64,000 nt of DNA from JAAYEL01 sp964344625 (GCA_964344625.1 CAYFNZ010000001.1:23464-87463); one strand, 5' to 3'. Counted from the stretch's first letter, positions 19,211 through 27,394 are shown. Program-made: numbers and translations. Notes: generated by a model not told the origin, from the sequence alone.

Positions 19211-19225
19211 AACCCTGTTAGGGTT
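19211..19225. repeat. Small perfect inverted repeat upstream of a lipoprotein gene
   Basis: AACCCT-GTT-AGGGTT sits 5 bases upstream of a possible -35 TTGACT (19230-19235). It lacks a T tail, so it is not an obvious terminator; an operator is possible. Confidence 0.4.
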
Positions 19226-19290
19226 AGGATTGACTATTTTGAAACAATCTCTAAAAATATATAGTAAGAGAAAGAATTAAGGGGGAATTT

Positions 19291-19637
19291 ATTAAAACAA
19301 GTAAAAAAATCTTAGTTGTATTACTAGCTCTAGTAATGATTCTATCTCTGGCTGCCTGCGGTGGCAAAACAAATGACAATGCCGGAGACAACAAGCCTGC
19401 AACTGAAGGTGAAAAAGATGCAGGAAAAGAACCTGAAAAGAAACCAGAAGAAAATGAAGCTTCTGAAAAAGAAGTAGTTCTAAGAAGAGCATACTATGCA
19501 GCTCATGGAGAAAAANNNNNNNNNNNNNNNNNNNNNNNNNNNNNNNNNNNNNNNNNNNNNNNNNNNNNNNNNNNNNNNNNNNNNNNNNNNNNNNNNNNNN
19601 NNNNNNNNNNNNNNNAGCTGCAAAGGCAGTAAAATAA
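19291..19637 (+). pseudogene. Lipoprotein gene interrupted by an assembly gap, with an apparent ATT start
   Basis: Lipoprotein signal TSKKILVVLLALVMILSLAACG followed by an Asn/Asp/Glu/Lys linker and the start of a mature domain (VVLRRAYYAAHGEK), then 100 N (19516-19615), then a short tail; the reading AAKAVK then TAA at 19635-19637 looks natural, but the true frame across the gap is unknown. The signal peptide reads back in frame to ATT at 19291, placed 5 bases after GGGGG; the first ATG in frame (19336) lies inside the hydrophobic core and would destroy the signal. Not necessarily a dead gene: it is broken by missing sequence. It is followed by a terminator and then apbE, so it could be an ApbE substrate. 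Function unknown. Confidence 0.6.
19516..19615. other. Assembly gap (100 N) inside a lipoprotein gene
   Basis: 100 undetermined bases with no shared flanks, so coding sequence of unknown length is missing, possibly a repetitive domain that blocked assembly. Confidence 0.95.
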
Positions 19638-19652
19638 GTAAATAAAATAAAT

Positions 19653-19678
19653 CCCACCATTAACTGGTGGGTTTTTTT
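19653..19678 (+). terminator. Rho-independent terminator after the gapped lipoprotein gene
   Basis: CCCACCA/TGGTGGG stem, 5-nt loop, T7 tail; only 11 bases before the apbE start, so apbE may depend on read-through. Confidence 0.9.
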
Positions 19679-19689
19679 AAGTTGAGGTA

Positions 19690-20787
19690 ATGATGAAAAA
19701 GACAATAAAAGTATCGCTACTATTAGTTTTTGTGCTAATCTTGGGAGCTTGTTCAAAAAAGCTTGAGGCACGTGACAAAATATTTTATGAAACATTTGAT
19801 ACAAGTATAAGGTATCTATCATATACAGCTAGTGAAAAAGAATTTGAAGAAGAATACCAGTTGGTTTATGATGAATTTAATAGGTTAAATAAGCTATATG
19901 ACAACTTTAACACCTATAAGGGCTTAACAAATGTTAAGAGCCTTAATGAAAATGCTGGCAAGGGTCCAATAAAAGTTGAAGATGACCTATTTAACTTGAT
20001 AAAGTTTTCTATAGACAATTACGAAAAGACTAATGGAAAGCTTAATATAGCTATGGGAAGTGTGATAAAATTATGGACAGATGCAAGAAATCACAACATG
20101 GACCAAGGTCTTGATATAGAAAACAACCACAATGAAATCCCAGAAGAAGACAAGATTATTCCATCTGACAGTCAGCTAAAGCAGGCTGGTGAGCATATGG
20201 ATATCAAAAATATAGTTTTAGATGAGACTAATAAAACAGTTGAAATAAAAGACCCTGACATGCTAATAGACCTTGGGGCTGTTGCCAAGGGATATGCTAC
20301 AGAACTTGTAGCCCAAAAGCTTGAAGAAAAAGGAGTTAAGCATGCTTCTATCAATGCTGGAGGCAATGTAAGAACCATAGGAAGCCCTGGTGATGGGAGA
20401 AAAAATTGGGGCATAGGCATACAAAATCCTGACCTAAAGAGCCAAGATAACCTAGAAGTCCTATTTATCGGTGAAACATCAGTAGTTACTTCAGGCGACT
20501 ACCAAAGGTATTTCACCAAAGATGGGGTAAAATACCACCACATAATAGACCCGGATACCCTTAAGCCGAATGGAGAATTCAGCTCGGTGACAATAGTCAC
20601 AAGGGATTCTGGACTTGCCGATTACCTATCGACTGTAATTTTCCTATCTTCTAAGGAAGAGGCCGAAAAGATAATCAGTAATTATGAAGATGTAAAAGTT
20701 TTATGGTACTCAAATAAAGATGGCAAGTCATTTACAAAAGACTTGGCCCAATTTATGAAATCAGAAGGAGCCGTTTCAGGCAAGTAA
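19690..20787 (+). CDS. apbE: FAD:protein FMN transferase, lipoprotein
   Basis: Moves FMN from FAD to a Thr of exported target proteins, outside the membrane. The lipobox LILGAC puts the acyl-anchored Cys near residue 21. The ApbE fold is shown by FDTSIRYLSYT, GSVIKLWTDARNH, LIDLGAVAKGYATELVAQ (~residues 197-214), INAGGNVRTIGSPGDGR and TSGDYQRYFTKDGVKYHHII with DPDTLKP. 365 residues, family norm. Either ATG of the ATGATG pair may start; GAGGTAA is the ribosome site. Likely targets include lipoproteins with a Dxx(S/T)GAT-type motif; the proteins at 15.2 and 19.3 kb are candidates by context only. Confidence 0.93.
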   Translation: MMKKTIKVSLLLVFVLILGACSKKLEARDKIFYETFDTSIRYLSYTASEKEFEEEYQLVYDEFNRLNKLYDNFNTYKGLTNVKSLNENAGKGPIKVEDDLFNLIKFSIDNYEKTNGKLNIAMGSVIKLWTDARNHNMDQGLDIENNHNEIPEEDKIIPSDSQLKQAGEHMDIKNIVLDETNKTVEIKDPDMLIDLGAVAKGYATELVAQKLEEKGVKHASINAGGNVRTIGSPGDGRKNWGIGIQNPDLKSQDNLEVLFIGETSVVTSGDYQRYFTKDGVKYHHIIDPDTLKPNGEFSSVTIVTRDSGLADYLSTVIFLSSKEEAEKIISNYEDVKVLWYSNKDGKSFTKDLAQFMKSEGAVSGK

Positions 20788-20801
20788 TTATTGGAGGATT
20801 T

Positions 20802-21944
20802 ATGGGAAGACAAGTTTTTAAAGCTGGAAGCCTAATTGGAAAAGATGGTGTTTATAAAGACAAATTTATGGTGGTTGAAGACGGAATCATCAAGGAATTC
20901 TTAGATGAATTTGAGGGTGATTTTGTAGACTTCTCTTCTAATATAGTGGCACCTGGTCTGGTTGATACCCACATACATGGCTACAAGGACTGTGATGTGA
21001 TGGACGCTGTGCCAGGACAATTAAATACAATTTCTAAGGGGCTTTTAGAGATGGGGGTTACATCATTTATACCTACTACCCTTACATCATCAGTTGACCA
21101 ATTAAATAAGGTCTGCCAACTTATAGGTGAAGAATATGAGGGTGTAGAAGGAGCCAAGGTCAGAGGGATTTTCCTTGAAGGACCATACTTTACTCAAAAG
21201 TACAAGGGGGCTCAAAATGAAATCTATATGAAGGACCCATCTATTGAAGAGCTGAAAAAATGGAAAGACTTGTCAAAGGGCTTGGTAAATAAGATTGCTA
21301 TTGCACCTGAAAGAGATGGGGTTGAAGAATTTATCAAAGAGGCGAAAAAAATTGGAGTCCACGTAGCCTTGGGTCATTCCGATGCAAGTTATGACCAAGC
21401 TATGAAGGCTGTAGGTGCTGGAGCTAGCATCTTCGTTCACGTCTACAATGCCATGAGGGGTCTACACCACAGGGAACCTGGTATGGTAGGGGCAGCCTTT
21501 AATTCTGATACCTATGGCGAGTTGATAGCTGATGGCCACCATGTACATCCGATTTCAGCTAAAATCCTTATGGACCAAAAGGGAAGAGATAAAATCTGCC
21601 TAATTACAGACTGTATGAGGGCTGGTGGTATGCCAGAAGGAGACTACTTCCTAGGTGAACTTCCAGTTTATGTAAAGGATGGAACAGCAAGATTAAAAGA
21701 TGGCGACAACCTAGCAGGATCAATCCTCGACCTAAAAGACGGGGTAAAAAATGTAGTGAATTGGGAAATAGCCCAATTAAAAGAAGCTATAGATATGGCT
21801 TCATTAATTCCTGCAAGGTCACTAGGAATAGACGACAAGTGCGGCAGTCTTGAAGTTGGAAGACCTGCAGACTTTATAGTTCTTGATGAAAAGTTAGACC
21901 TTCAAAAGACCTACCTAGACGGCAGATGCCTTTATGAAAAATAA
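20802..21944 (+). CDS. nagA: N-acetylglucosamine-6-phosphate deacetylase
   Basis: Removes acetate from GlcNAc-6-P to give GlcN-6-P, in amino sugar and cell wall recycling. Metal-dependent amidohydrolase barrel: DTHIHGYKD near residue 60, the metal Glu in FLEGPYFTQKYKGA (~125-138), His of ALGHSDASYDQA (~190), FVHVYNAMRGLHHREPG (~209) and the catalytic Asp of LITDCMRAGGMPEG (~268-281). 380 residues. Ribosome site TTGGAGGA, 14 bases after apbE, so probably co-transcribed with it despite no functional link. Later steps can join GlmM-linked UDP-GlcNAc synthesis. No nagB nearby. Confidence 0.94.
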   Translation: MGRQVFKAGSLIGKDGVYKDKFMVVEDGIIKEFLDEFEGDFVDFSSNIVAPGLVDTHIHGYKDCDVMDAVPGQLNTISKGLLEMGVTSFIPTTLTSSVDQLNKVCQLIGEEYEGVEGAKVRGIFLEGPYFTQKYKGAQNEIYMKDPSIEELKKWKDLSKGLVNKIAIAPERDGVEEFIKEAKKIGVHVALGHSDASYDQAMKAVGAGASIFVHVYNAMRGLHHREPGMVGAAFNSDTYGELIADGHHVHPISAKILMDQKGRDKICLITDCMRAGGMPEGDYFLGELPVYVKDGTARLKDGDNLAGSILDLKDGVKNVVNWEIAQLKEAIDMASLIPARSLGIDDKCGSLEVGRPADFIVLDEKLDLQKTYLDGRCLYEK

Positions 21945-21951
21945 TAATTAG

Positions 21952-21992
21952 AAAAAGCCAGTAGCTACTTAAGCGTAGTATACTGGCTTTTT
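21952..21992. terminator. Bidirectional terminator between nagA and cbpB
   Basis: AAAAAGCCAGTA pairs with TACTGGCTTTTT, with an extra CTAC/GTAG inner pairing; T run on both strands. Separates convergent genes. Confidence 0.88.
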
Positions 21993-22003
21993 GTCTTTAA
22001 TAC

Positions 22004-22528
22004 TTAATTACCATGAACCTTTTCTATGTTTGGTGTAATTATGTTGCTCTTTAGAAACTTGTAATTCTTCTCCTTTATAACGTAGTTTTTATCGAACTCA
22101 TGAGCTAGGAAGTTAAACCTTTTAAGGATATTACTTCTAGGAATTAAGCCCTTTAATCTACCTTGCTTGTCTATAACGCACAAAAAGTTGTAGTTGATAA
22201 GTGCCCTTATTACCTCTTCAAGGTCAAAGTCCTCGTCAACTGTGTAATAGTGGGTATCGACTGCATCTATTATTTTATACTTTTCTAGGACCTGAAAGCC
22301 TTGATTTATCTCCTGGCCAAGAAACTTAAAAATTTGACTGGTTGATATTAGACCCTTGAATTTATTATCGTAATCTAAAACTGGAATAGATGTAAAAGTC
22401 GTGTTATTTAGTAGCATTATAGCGTGCAAAAGAGTATTGTCTGCAAATACGATTGAGACATTATCTATCGGAGTGACAATTGATTTTTTATCTTCAAGTA
22501 GAATGTTTTTAATTGTGTTATTTATCAT
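22004..22528 (-). CDS. cbpB: CBS-domain cyclic-di-AMP receptor CbpB (DarB/YkuL-like)
   Basis: Predicted cytoplasmic protein of two CBS motifs that in Bacillota binds c-di-AMP and signals to Rel or other partners. MINNTIKNILLEDKKSIVTP at the start, TTFTSIPVLDYDNKFKGLIS (residues ~45-64) and NFLCVIDKQGRLKGLIPRSNIL (~128-149) match my memory of CbpB/YkuL. I start at 22528 because GAGGGGG is placed just before it; a much longer N-terminal extension is open in frame but lacks a ribosome site. 174 residues. Single gene on the minus strand, divergent from htpG. A second c-di-AMP receptor (darA) lies 3 kb away. Confidence 0.8.
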   Translation of the reverse strand: MINNTIKNILLEDKKSIVTPIDNVSIVFADNTLLHAIMLLNNTTFTSIPVLDYDNKFKGLISTSQIFKFLGQEINQGFQVLEKYKIIDAVDTHYYTVDEDFDLEEVIRALINYNFLCVIDKQGRLKGLIPRSNILKRFNFLAHEFDKNYVIKEKNYKFLKSNIITPNIEKVHGN

Positions 22529-22660
22529 TTTAGCCCCCTCATAATTTATTATACCCACTTGTGAAAGCCTTTTCAAACTTATACAAAGATTAATTACTGA
22601 ATTCATATTCATGTAAAATGCATAGGCTGCCCTATTTTTCAATCAAAATGCTTAGATAGC

Positions 22661-22689
22661 TTGATTTAAAAGTTTAATTTTGTTAATAT
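22661..22689 (+). promoter_or_regulatory. Predicted promoter of htpG
   Basis: TTGATT (22661-22666), 17-base spacer, TAATAT (22684-22689). The predicted transcription start falls a few bases before the CIRCE element. Confidence 0.7.
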
Positions 22690-22699
22690 ATAGTATATA

Positions 22700-22726
22700 T
22701 TAGCACTTAAAGGAGAAGAGTGCTAA
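22700..22726. promoter_or_regulatory. CIRCE operator (HrcA binding site) at htpG
   Basis: TTAGCACTT, 9-base spacer, GAGTGCTAA: one mismatch from the canonical TTAGCACTC-N9-GAGTGCTAA. It lies directly downstream of the htpG promoter, the normal place for HrcA repression. Confidence 0.93.
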
Positions 22727-22770
22727 CAAATACTAGCTAGGCTAGATAAAAATAGATGCGGAGGGAAATT

Positions 22771-24651
22771 ATGAAAAAGCAATTTGAAACAGAGTCCAAA
22801 AAAATCCTAGACCTTATGATTCATTCTATTTACACTAACAAGGAAATATTTTTAAGAGAGTTGATATCAAATGCGTCTGATGCTATCGACAAAAGAGTTT
22901 TCAGTATGTTGGAAGATAAGGATGAAAGCTTCAACAGGGATGACTTATTTATAGAAATCAAGCTAAATCCGGAAGAAAGATACCTTGAAATCCAAGATTC
23001 AGGAATTGGTATGTCAAAAGAAGACCTAGAAAATAACCTTGGAATCATTGCTAAAAGTGGGTCTTTAGACTTTAAGGAAAATAATAAAAATGACGAAATT
23101 TCTATAATTGGCCAATTTGGGGTTGGTTTTTATTCAGCCTTTATGGTTGGAGATAGACTTGAAGTTACAAGTAAGAAATTAAATGACAAGGCCTACAGGT
23201 GGACTAGCCAAGGAACAGATGGTTACGAAATTGAAGAGCTAGGTCCAGATGCGGATAGAAAAGAAGTGGGAACCAGTGTAAGAGTATACCTAAAGGAAGA
23301 TACTGAAGATGAAAAATACTCCCTATACACTGACCAATACTATATACAAGAATTAGTGGAAAAGTATTCAAACTATATCAAGTATCCGATAAAGCTTAAT
23401 ATGAAAAAAACCAGGGCTAAGTCTGATGATCCAGAAGACCATGAAATAGAAGAATACTATGAAATGACGACACTTAACTCCATGGTTCCAATTTGGAAAA
23501 AGGACAAACAAAGCTTAAAGGATGAAGACTATATAAACTTTTACAGGGAACAAAGATATGGTTTTGACCAACCTCTAGCTTGGATCCACCTTAATGCCGA
23601 AGGGCTTATAAACTATAGGGCCATCCTATTCATTCCATCAAAGCCAAGCTTTAATTACTATACAAAGGACTTTAAAAAGGGCCTTCAACTTTATTCAAAT
23701 GGCGTAATGATTATGGAATCAAATGAAGACCTTATTCCAGATTATTTAGCCTTTGTAAAAGGTGTGGTTGATTCAGAAGACCTATCCTTAAACATTTCAA
23801 GGGAAATCCTGCAACAGGATAGAAGACTTATGTCAATTGCTAAGAATATAGAAAGAAAGATTCTTGCTGAATTAAGGACCCTACTTAAGGATGATAGGAA
23901 GAAGTATGAAGAGTTTTTTGAAAGCTTTGGCATGAGTTTGAAGGCTGGAATTTACTCATCATTTGGTCAAAAAAAGGAATTGACTGACCTCTTACTATTT
24001 GCAAGCTCAAAGTCAGAAGAAAAAATTACCCTAGATGAATACGTGGATAGGAAAAAAGAAGACCAAGATAAGATTTTCTATGCTAGTGGTAAGGACTACA
24101 AGGCTATAGACAAGAACCCTGCCTTAAATAAGCTTAAAAAAGATGGCTTTGAAATTCTATACCTAACTGATGAAATAGACGAATTTGTAATCAAATTACT
24201 CCTAAATTATAAGGATATGGAATTTGTATCTGCTATAGACTATACTGATTCAGAAGCCAGCGAAGAAAGCTTGGATGAAGCTGAAAAAACTAATAGGAAG
24301 TCACTTTTTGAAAAGATGAAGGAATTTTTGCCAGAAGATGTAGTTGAGGTTAAGGAAAGTAATAGGCTTGATGATGATGCGTCAGTATTGAGCTCAAGGG
24401 GGGAATTTTCAATAGAAATGGAAAGGGCCCTATCCCTTCAACCGGATGCTCCTGATATGAAGGCTGACAAGGTTTTGGAAATCAACCCAAAACACAAGGT
24501 GTTTGATGAATTAATGCAAGCTCTTTCTAAGAATGACCAAGAAAGACTTGAGTTAATTACCAAGGTTCTTTACGACCAATCTAGGTTAATTGCTGGGCTA
24601 CAAATAGATGATGTAGTAGAATATACCAAGATGGTAAATAAACTAATATAG
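22771..24651 (+). CDS. htpG: Molecular chaperone HtpG (Hsp90)
   Basis: ATP-dependent cytoplasmic chaperone. GHKL ATPase motifs are clear: REllSNASDAIDKR-type ELISNASDAIDKRVF (residues ~26-40), IQDSGIGMSKEDLENNLG (~78-95), and IGQFGVGFYSAFMVGD (~117-132). The middle domain has LYSNGVMIMESNEDLIPDYL and NISREILQQDRRL; the C-terminal dimer domain closes the protein. 626 residues from the ATG at 22771, which follows GGAGGG; an upstream in-frame ATG five codons earlier overlaps that site. Regulated by HrcA through CIRCE, so expected to be induced by heat and misfolded protein. Confidence 0.96.
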   Translation: MKKQFETESKKILDLMIHSIYTNKEIFLRELISNASDAIDKRVFSMLEDKDESFNRDDLFIEIKLNPEERYLEIQDSGIGMSKEDLENNLGIIAKSGSLDFKENNKNDEISIIGQFGVGFYSAFMVGDRLEVTSKKLNDKAYRWTSQGTDGYEIEELGPDADRKEVGTSVRVYLKEDTEDEKYSLYTDQYYIQELVEKYSNYIKYPIKLNMKKTRAKSDDPEDHEIEEYYEMTTLNSMVPIWKKDKQSLKDEDYINFYREQRYGFDQPLAWIHLNAEGLINYRAILFIPSKPSFNYYTKDFKKGLQLYSNGVMIMESNEDLIPDYLAFVKGVVDSEDLSLNISREILQQDRRLMSIAKNIERKILAELRTLLKDDRKKYEEFFESFGMSLKAGIYSSFGQKKELTDLLLFASSKSEEKITLDEYVDRKKEDQDKIFYASGKDYKAIDKNPALNKLKKDGFEILYLTDEIDEFVIKLLLNYKDMEFVSAIDYTDSEASEESLDEAEKTNRKSLFEKMKEFLPEDVVEVKESNRLDDDASVLSSRGEFSIEMERALSLQPDAPDMKADKVLEINPKHKVFDELMQALSKNDQERLELITKVLYDQSRLIAGLQIDDVVEYTKMVNKLI

Positions 24652-24676
24652 TTTAGAAAAATATAAAAAATCAATT

Positions 24677-24772
24677 AAGCGTTGCAGAATATAAGGTGAC
24701 CCCAAAAAGTTGGACCTAAAACCAACTTGGAGGAGGTCAGTTCAATATGATAAATTCTGTGACGCTTTTTTT
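24677..24772 (+). ncRNA. Structured element with nested stems and poly-T end, between htpG and tmk
   Basis: An outer 14-bp stem (24677-24690 AAGCGTTGCAGAAT with 24754-24767 ATTCTGTGACGCTT, two G-U pairs) encloses a 63-nt insert that itself folds: TGACC (24697-24701) with GGTCA (24735-24739), and AAGTTGG (24707-24713) with CCAACTT (24722-24728). Seven T follow the outer stem. It can act as the htpG terminator. The insert, TGACCCCAAAAAGTTGGACC, looks from memory like the terminal inverted repeat of IS150/IS3-type elements, so the inner part may be a tiny IS-end remnant. A small RNA is the alternative. Confidence 0.5.
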
Positions 24773-24828
24773 CTTTTGTGGAAAAAAGACCCAAAGAAAT
24801 ATATAATATGAATATACAAGGAGGAATT

Positions 24829-25452
24829 ATGAAAGGAAAGTTCATAGTTTTTGAAGGGTCAGACGGGTCCGGAAAGACTACTATATTAAATAATGTAAAG
24901 AAATTCTTAGATGATAATAATTATGATTATGTCATGACCAGGGAGCCTGGGGGCACAAAGATTTCTGAATCCATAAGAGAAAACTTGCTTTCAAATGACA
25001 ACGAGGCAATGTCTTTTAGGACTGAGGCTTTGTTGTTTGCGGCCGCAAGAGCTCAGCATGTTGATGAGGTTATTAGGCCAAACCTCCAAAAAGGAAGATT
25101 AGTCATTAGCGATAGATTTGTTATGAGTTCTCTAGCTTATCAGGCTTATGGAAGGCAGTTGGGGTATGATAGGGTAAAGGCTATTAATGACTTTGCTATC
25201 GATGGGGTGATTCCAGACTATACTATATTTTTTAATGTAGACCCTATAACTGTATTAAATAGGAAAAAGAAGAGCGTAGAGGCGGATAGGCTAGAAAGTG
25301 AAGATGACTCCTATCACGAAAGGGTTTATGAAGGCTATCAAAAACTAATAAAGATGGAGGATGATAGGCTTATAATTATAGATGCATCAAAGTCCATAGA
25401 GGAAGTAACTAGGGATACTATAGGAAAATTATTAGAAATCATAGGAGGTTAG
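24829..25452 (+). CDS. tmk: Thymidylate kinase
   Basis: Phosphorylates dTMP to dTDP for DNA synthesis. P-loop FEGSDGSGKTTIL (residues ~8-20), MTREPGGTKISE with the dTMP-binding DR-type Arg (~38-49), and VISDRFVMSSLAYQAYGRQ (~91-109). 207 residues. Start at 24829 follows AAGGAGG; an in-frame ATG 17 codons earlier has no ribosome site. First gene of tmk-darA-holB-ricT, the Bacillus-like order, with yaaR missing. Confidence 0.95.
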   Translation: MKGKFIVFEGSDGSGKTTILNNVKKFLDDNNYDYVMTREPGGTKISESIRENLLSNDNEAMSFRTEALLFAAARAQHVDEVIRPNLQKGRLVISDRFVMSSLAYQAYGRQLGYDRVKAINDFAIDGVIPDYTIFFNVDPITVLNRKKKSVEADRLESEDDSYHERVYEGYQKLIKMEDDRLIIIDASKSIEEVTRDTIGKLLEIIGG

Positions 25453-25457
25453 ATAAG

Positions 25458-25784
25458 ATGAAACTTTTACTAATTGTAGTGCAAGATACAGACGTTAACA
25501 TATTGATGGATGAATTGATAGACAAGGACTTTAGGGTTACAAAGCTATCAAGTACAGGCGGTTTCTTAAAAAGCGGCAATACCACAATCTTTATGGGGGT
25601 AGAAGACGATAGGCTTGATGAATGTATAAGCATCATAGAAACTAATTGCAAGAGAAGAAAAACAACTACAGCTATGATGAATACAAGCATGCAAGGGGCT
25701 ATGTTCCAAACATTCCCAGTTGAAATTGAAGTAGGTGGAGCCACAGTATTTATTCTTAATGTAGATCAATTCTTAAAGATCTAA
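25458..25784 (+). CDS. darA: Cyclic-di-AMP receptor DarA (PII-like, YaaQ/PstA)
   Basis: Small trimeric PII-like protein that binds c-di-AMP. MKLLLIVVQDTDVNILMDEL, FRVTKLSSTGGFLKSGNTT and the C-terminal VEIEVGGATVFILNVDQF are strongly conserved family features. 108 residues. The location between tmk and holB is the conserved place for this gene in Bacillota. Downstream target unknown. Confidence 0.92.
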   Translation: MKLLLIVVQDTDVNILMDELIDKDFRVTKLSSTGGFLKSGNTTIFMGVEDDRLDECISIIETNCKRRKTTTAMMNTSMQGAMFQTFPVEIEVGGATVFILNVDQFLKI

Positions 25785-25786
25785 TT

Positions 25787-26587
25787 ATGAATAGCTTATT
25801 AAAAGCTCAGGTTGAAAACGGCAACATTTTCCATGCATATATATTTGAAGGTCAGATTGAAGATGCAAGGGCCATGTACACCGATTTTATAGAGCTTATC
25901 TTTCAAGCTGATGACAATAGGAATAAGGAGCTGGGCCTGGATAGGTTTTTTGACCTTGAAATTATTAGACCTGAAAATAAGGTGATAAATATTGATAGCA
26001 TCAGGGAGATGAAAAAGAAGGTTTATGAAATCCCCTTGGAATCAAAGTATAAGGTCTTTGTTATTGAAGAGGCTGATTGTATGAGGGTTGAGGCTCAAAA
26101 TGCCCTTCTAAAGACTTTGGAGGAATCACCTGATTATTGTATAATAATATTGACTACAGACAATAGGAATAAACTCTATGATACGATTATTTCTAGGTGC
26201 CAGATCATATCTAATTATGTGGAGGCGGAAAGTGATTTAGGTCAAGATGATGTGGATTTATTAATTGATATTTTTCATAAAGCCTATAAGAAGGAGTACT
26301 ACTCTGTGATTAGTAGCAAGGCTTTTTTTGAGAAATATGGGGATAGGAAGAAGTCCATCATCAATCAATCCATTTCATTTTTCTATGATTTAATCTTATT
26401 TAGGTTTGGTCAGAAAAAGGATATATCTACTAGGTATGAAAGAAGGCTTTCTGATTTTGATAACCTGTCTGTGGCTAAGCTTGAAGACTTGATTTTGAAG
26501 CTTGAAAAAATAAACGAGTTGACAAAGGTTAACATTAATTTTCAATTAGCGATGGAAGATTTCTTGTTTACCTTGATGGAGGAATAG
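25787..26587 (+). CDS. holB: DNA polymerase III subunit delta'
   Basis: Clamp-loader subunit without ATPase activity. VFVIEEADCMRVEAQNALLK (residues ~88-107), LEESPDYCIIILTTDN and ISRCQII (sensor 1 SRC, ~138) identify it. There is no Walker A, and the N-terminus (NSLLKAQVENGNIFHAYIFEG) matches the delta'/DnaX N-lobe. 266 residues, somewhat short, with a shorter N-terminal lobe than usual. It begins 2 bases after darA and ends abutting ricT. Confidence 0.88.
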   Translation: MNSLLKAQVENGNIFHAYIFEGQIEDARAMYTDFIELIFQADDNRNKELGLDRFFDLEIIRPENKVINIDSIREMKKKVYEIPLESKYKVFVIEEADCMRVEAQNALLKTLEESPDYCIIILTTDNRNKLYDTIISRCQIISNYVEAESDLGQDDVDLLIDIFHKAYKKEYYSVISSKAFFEKYGDRKKSIINQSISFFYDLILFRFGQKKDISTRYERRLSDFDNLSVAKLEDLILKLEKINELTKVNINFQLAMEDFLFTLMEE

Positions 26588-27394
26588 ATGGTAGAAGTTG
26601 TTGGAATTAGGTTTAAGAAGGTGGGTAAGATTTATTATTTTTTACCTACGGGCTTCGACTTAAAATTAGGTGATGAGGTAATAGTTGAAACTATCAGGGG
26701 GATAGAGTTTGGCCAGGTCGTAATTTTGCATAGGATAATCGATGAGAAAACTCTTTCTTCTGAATTAAAGCCGATTATCAGGATTGCTGATGAGCTTGAT
26801 AAGAAGATTCACCAAGAAAATATTGATAGGGCCAAGGATGCCCTAGACATTTGTGAGATAAAGATTAAGGACCACAACCTAGACATGAAGTTGGTCGATT
26901 GCGAATATACCTTTGACGGTCATAAGCTTATATTTTATTTTATAGCTGATGGAAGGGTAGACTTTAGGGACTTAGTAAAGGATTTAGCTCAGATATTTAA
27001 GACTAGGATTGAGCTTAGACAGGTAGGCGTAAGGGACAAGGCTAAATTGATTAGCGGCCTGGGCCAATGCGGTCAGCAGACTTGTTGTAGTAGGCATTTG
27101 ACAGAGTTTCAGCCAGTTTCTATTAAGATGGCCAAGGACCAAGGCCTATCATTAAACCCTACTAAGATATCAGGGGTTTGCGGTAGACTTATGTGCTGCT
27201 TAAAGTACGAAGAAGAGGTCTATGAAAGCCATGCCAAGGAGCTTCCAAGGGTTGGGACTAATGTCCTTACAGAAGATGGACCTGGAAGGGTTTGTGAGCA
27301 AATGATTCTGGAAAAAAAGCTTAAGGTTAAGATAGAGGGCCAAGAAGGGGAAATCTTAAAAGTTTATAAATTAGAAGAAGTTGACCTAGTCTAG
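26588..27394 (+). CDS. ricT: PSP1-domain regulatory protein RicT (YaaT)
   Basis: Member of the Ric (YaaT/YlbF/YmcA) complex which in Bacillus binds Fe-S clusters and helps RNase Y mature mRNAs. The PSP1 domain contains GFDLKLGDEVIVETIRGIEF near residue 20-40 and the cysteine clusters GQCGQQTCCSRHLTEF (~157-172) and GVCGRLMCCLKYEEE (~196-210), which provide the Fe-S ligands. 268 residues. The start abuts the holB stop. ylbF and ymcA are not in the window. Confidence 0.93.
   Translation: MVEVVGIRFKKVGKIYYFLPTGFDLKLGDEVIVETIRGIEFGQVVILHRIIDEKTLSSELKPIIRIADELDKKIHQENIDRAKDALDICEIKIKDHNLDMKLVDCEYTFDGHKLIFYFIADGRVDFRDLVKDLAQIFKTRIELRQVGVRDKAKLISGLGQCGQQTCCSRHLTEFQPVSIKMAKDQGLSLNPTKISGVCGRLMCCLKYEEEVYESHAKELPRVGTNVLTEDGPGRVCEQMILEKKLKVKIEGQEGEILKVYKLEEVDLV

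Noticed and set aside
22529..22642. A longer N-terminus for cbpB
   Set aside because: The extension has no ribosome site, while GAGGGGG precedes the ATG at 22528, which gives the family-like start.
24697..24739. Intact insertion sequence
   Set aside because: Only ~43 bases resembling two inverted ends are present, with no transposase or clear target duplication.
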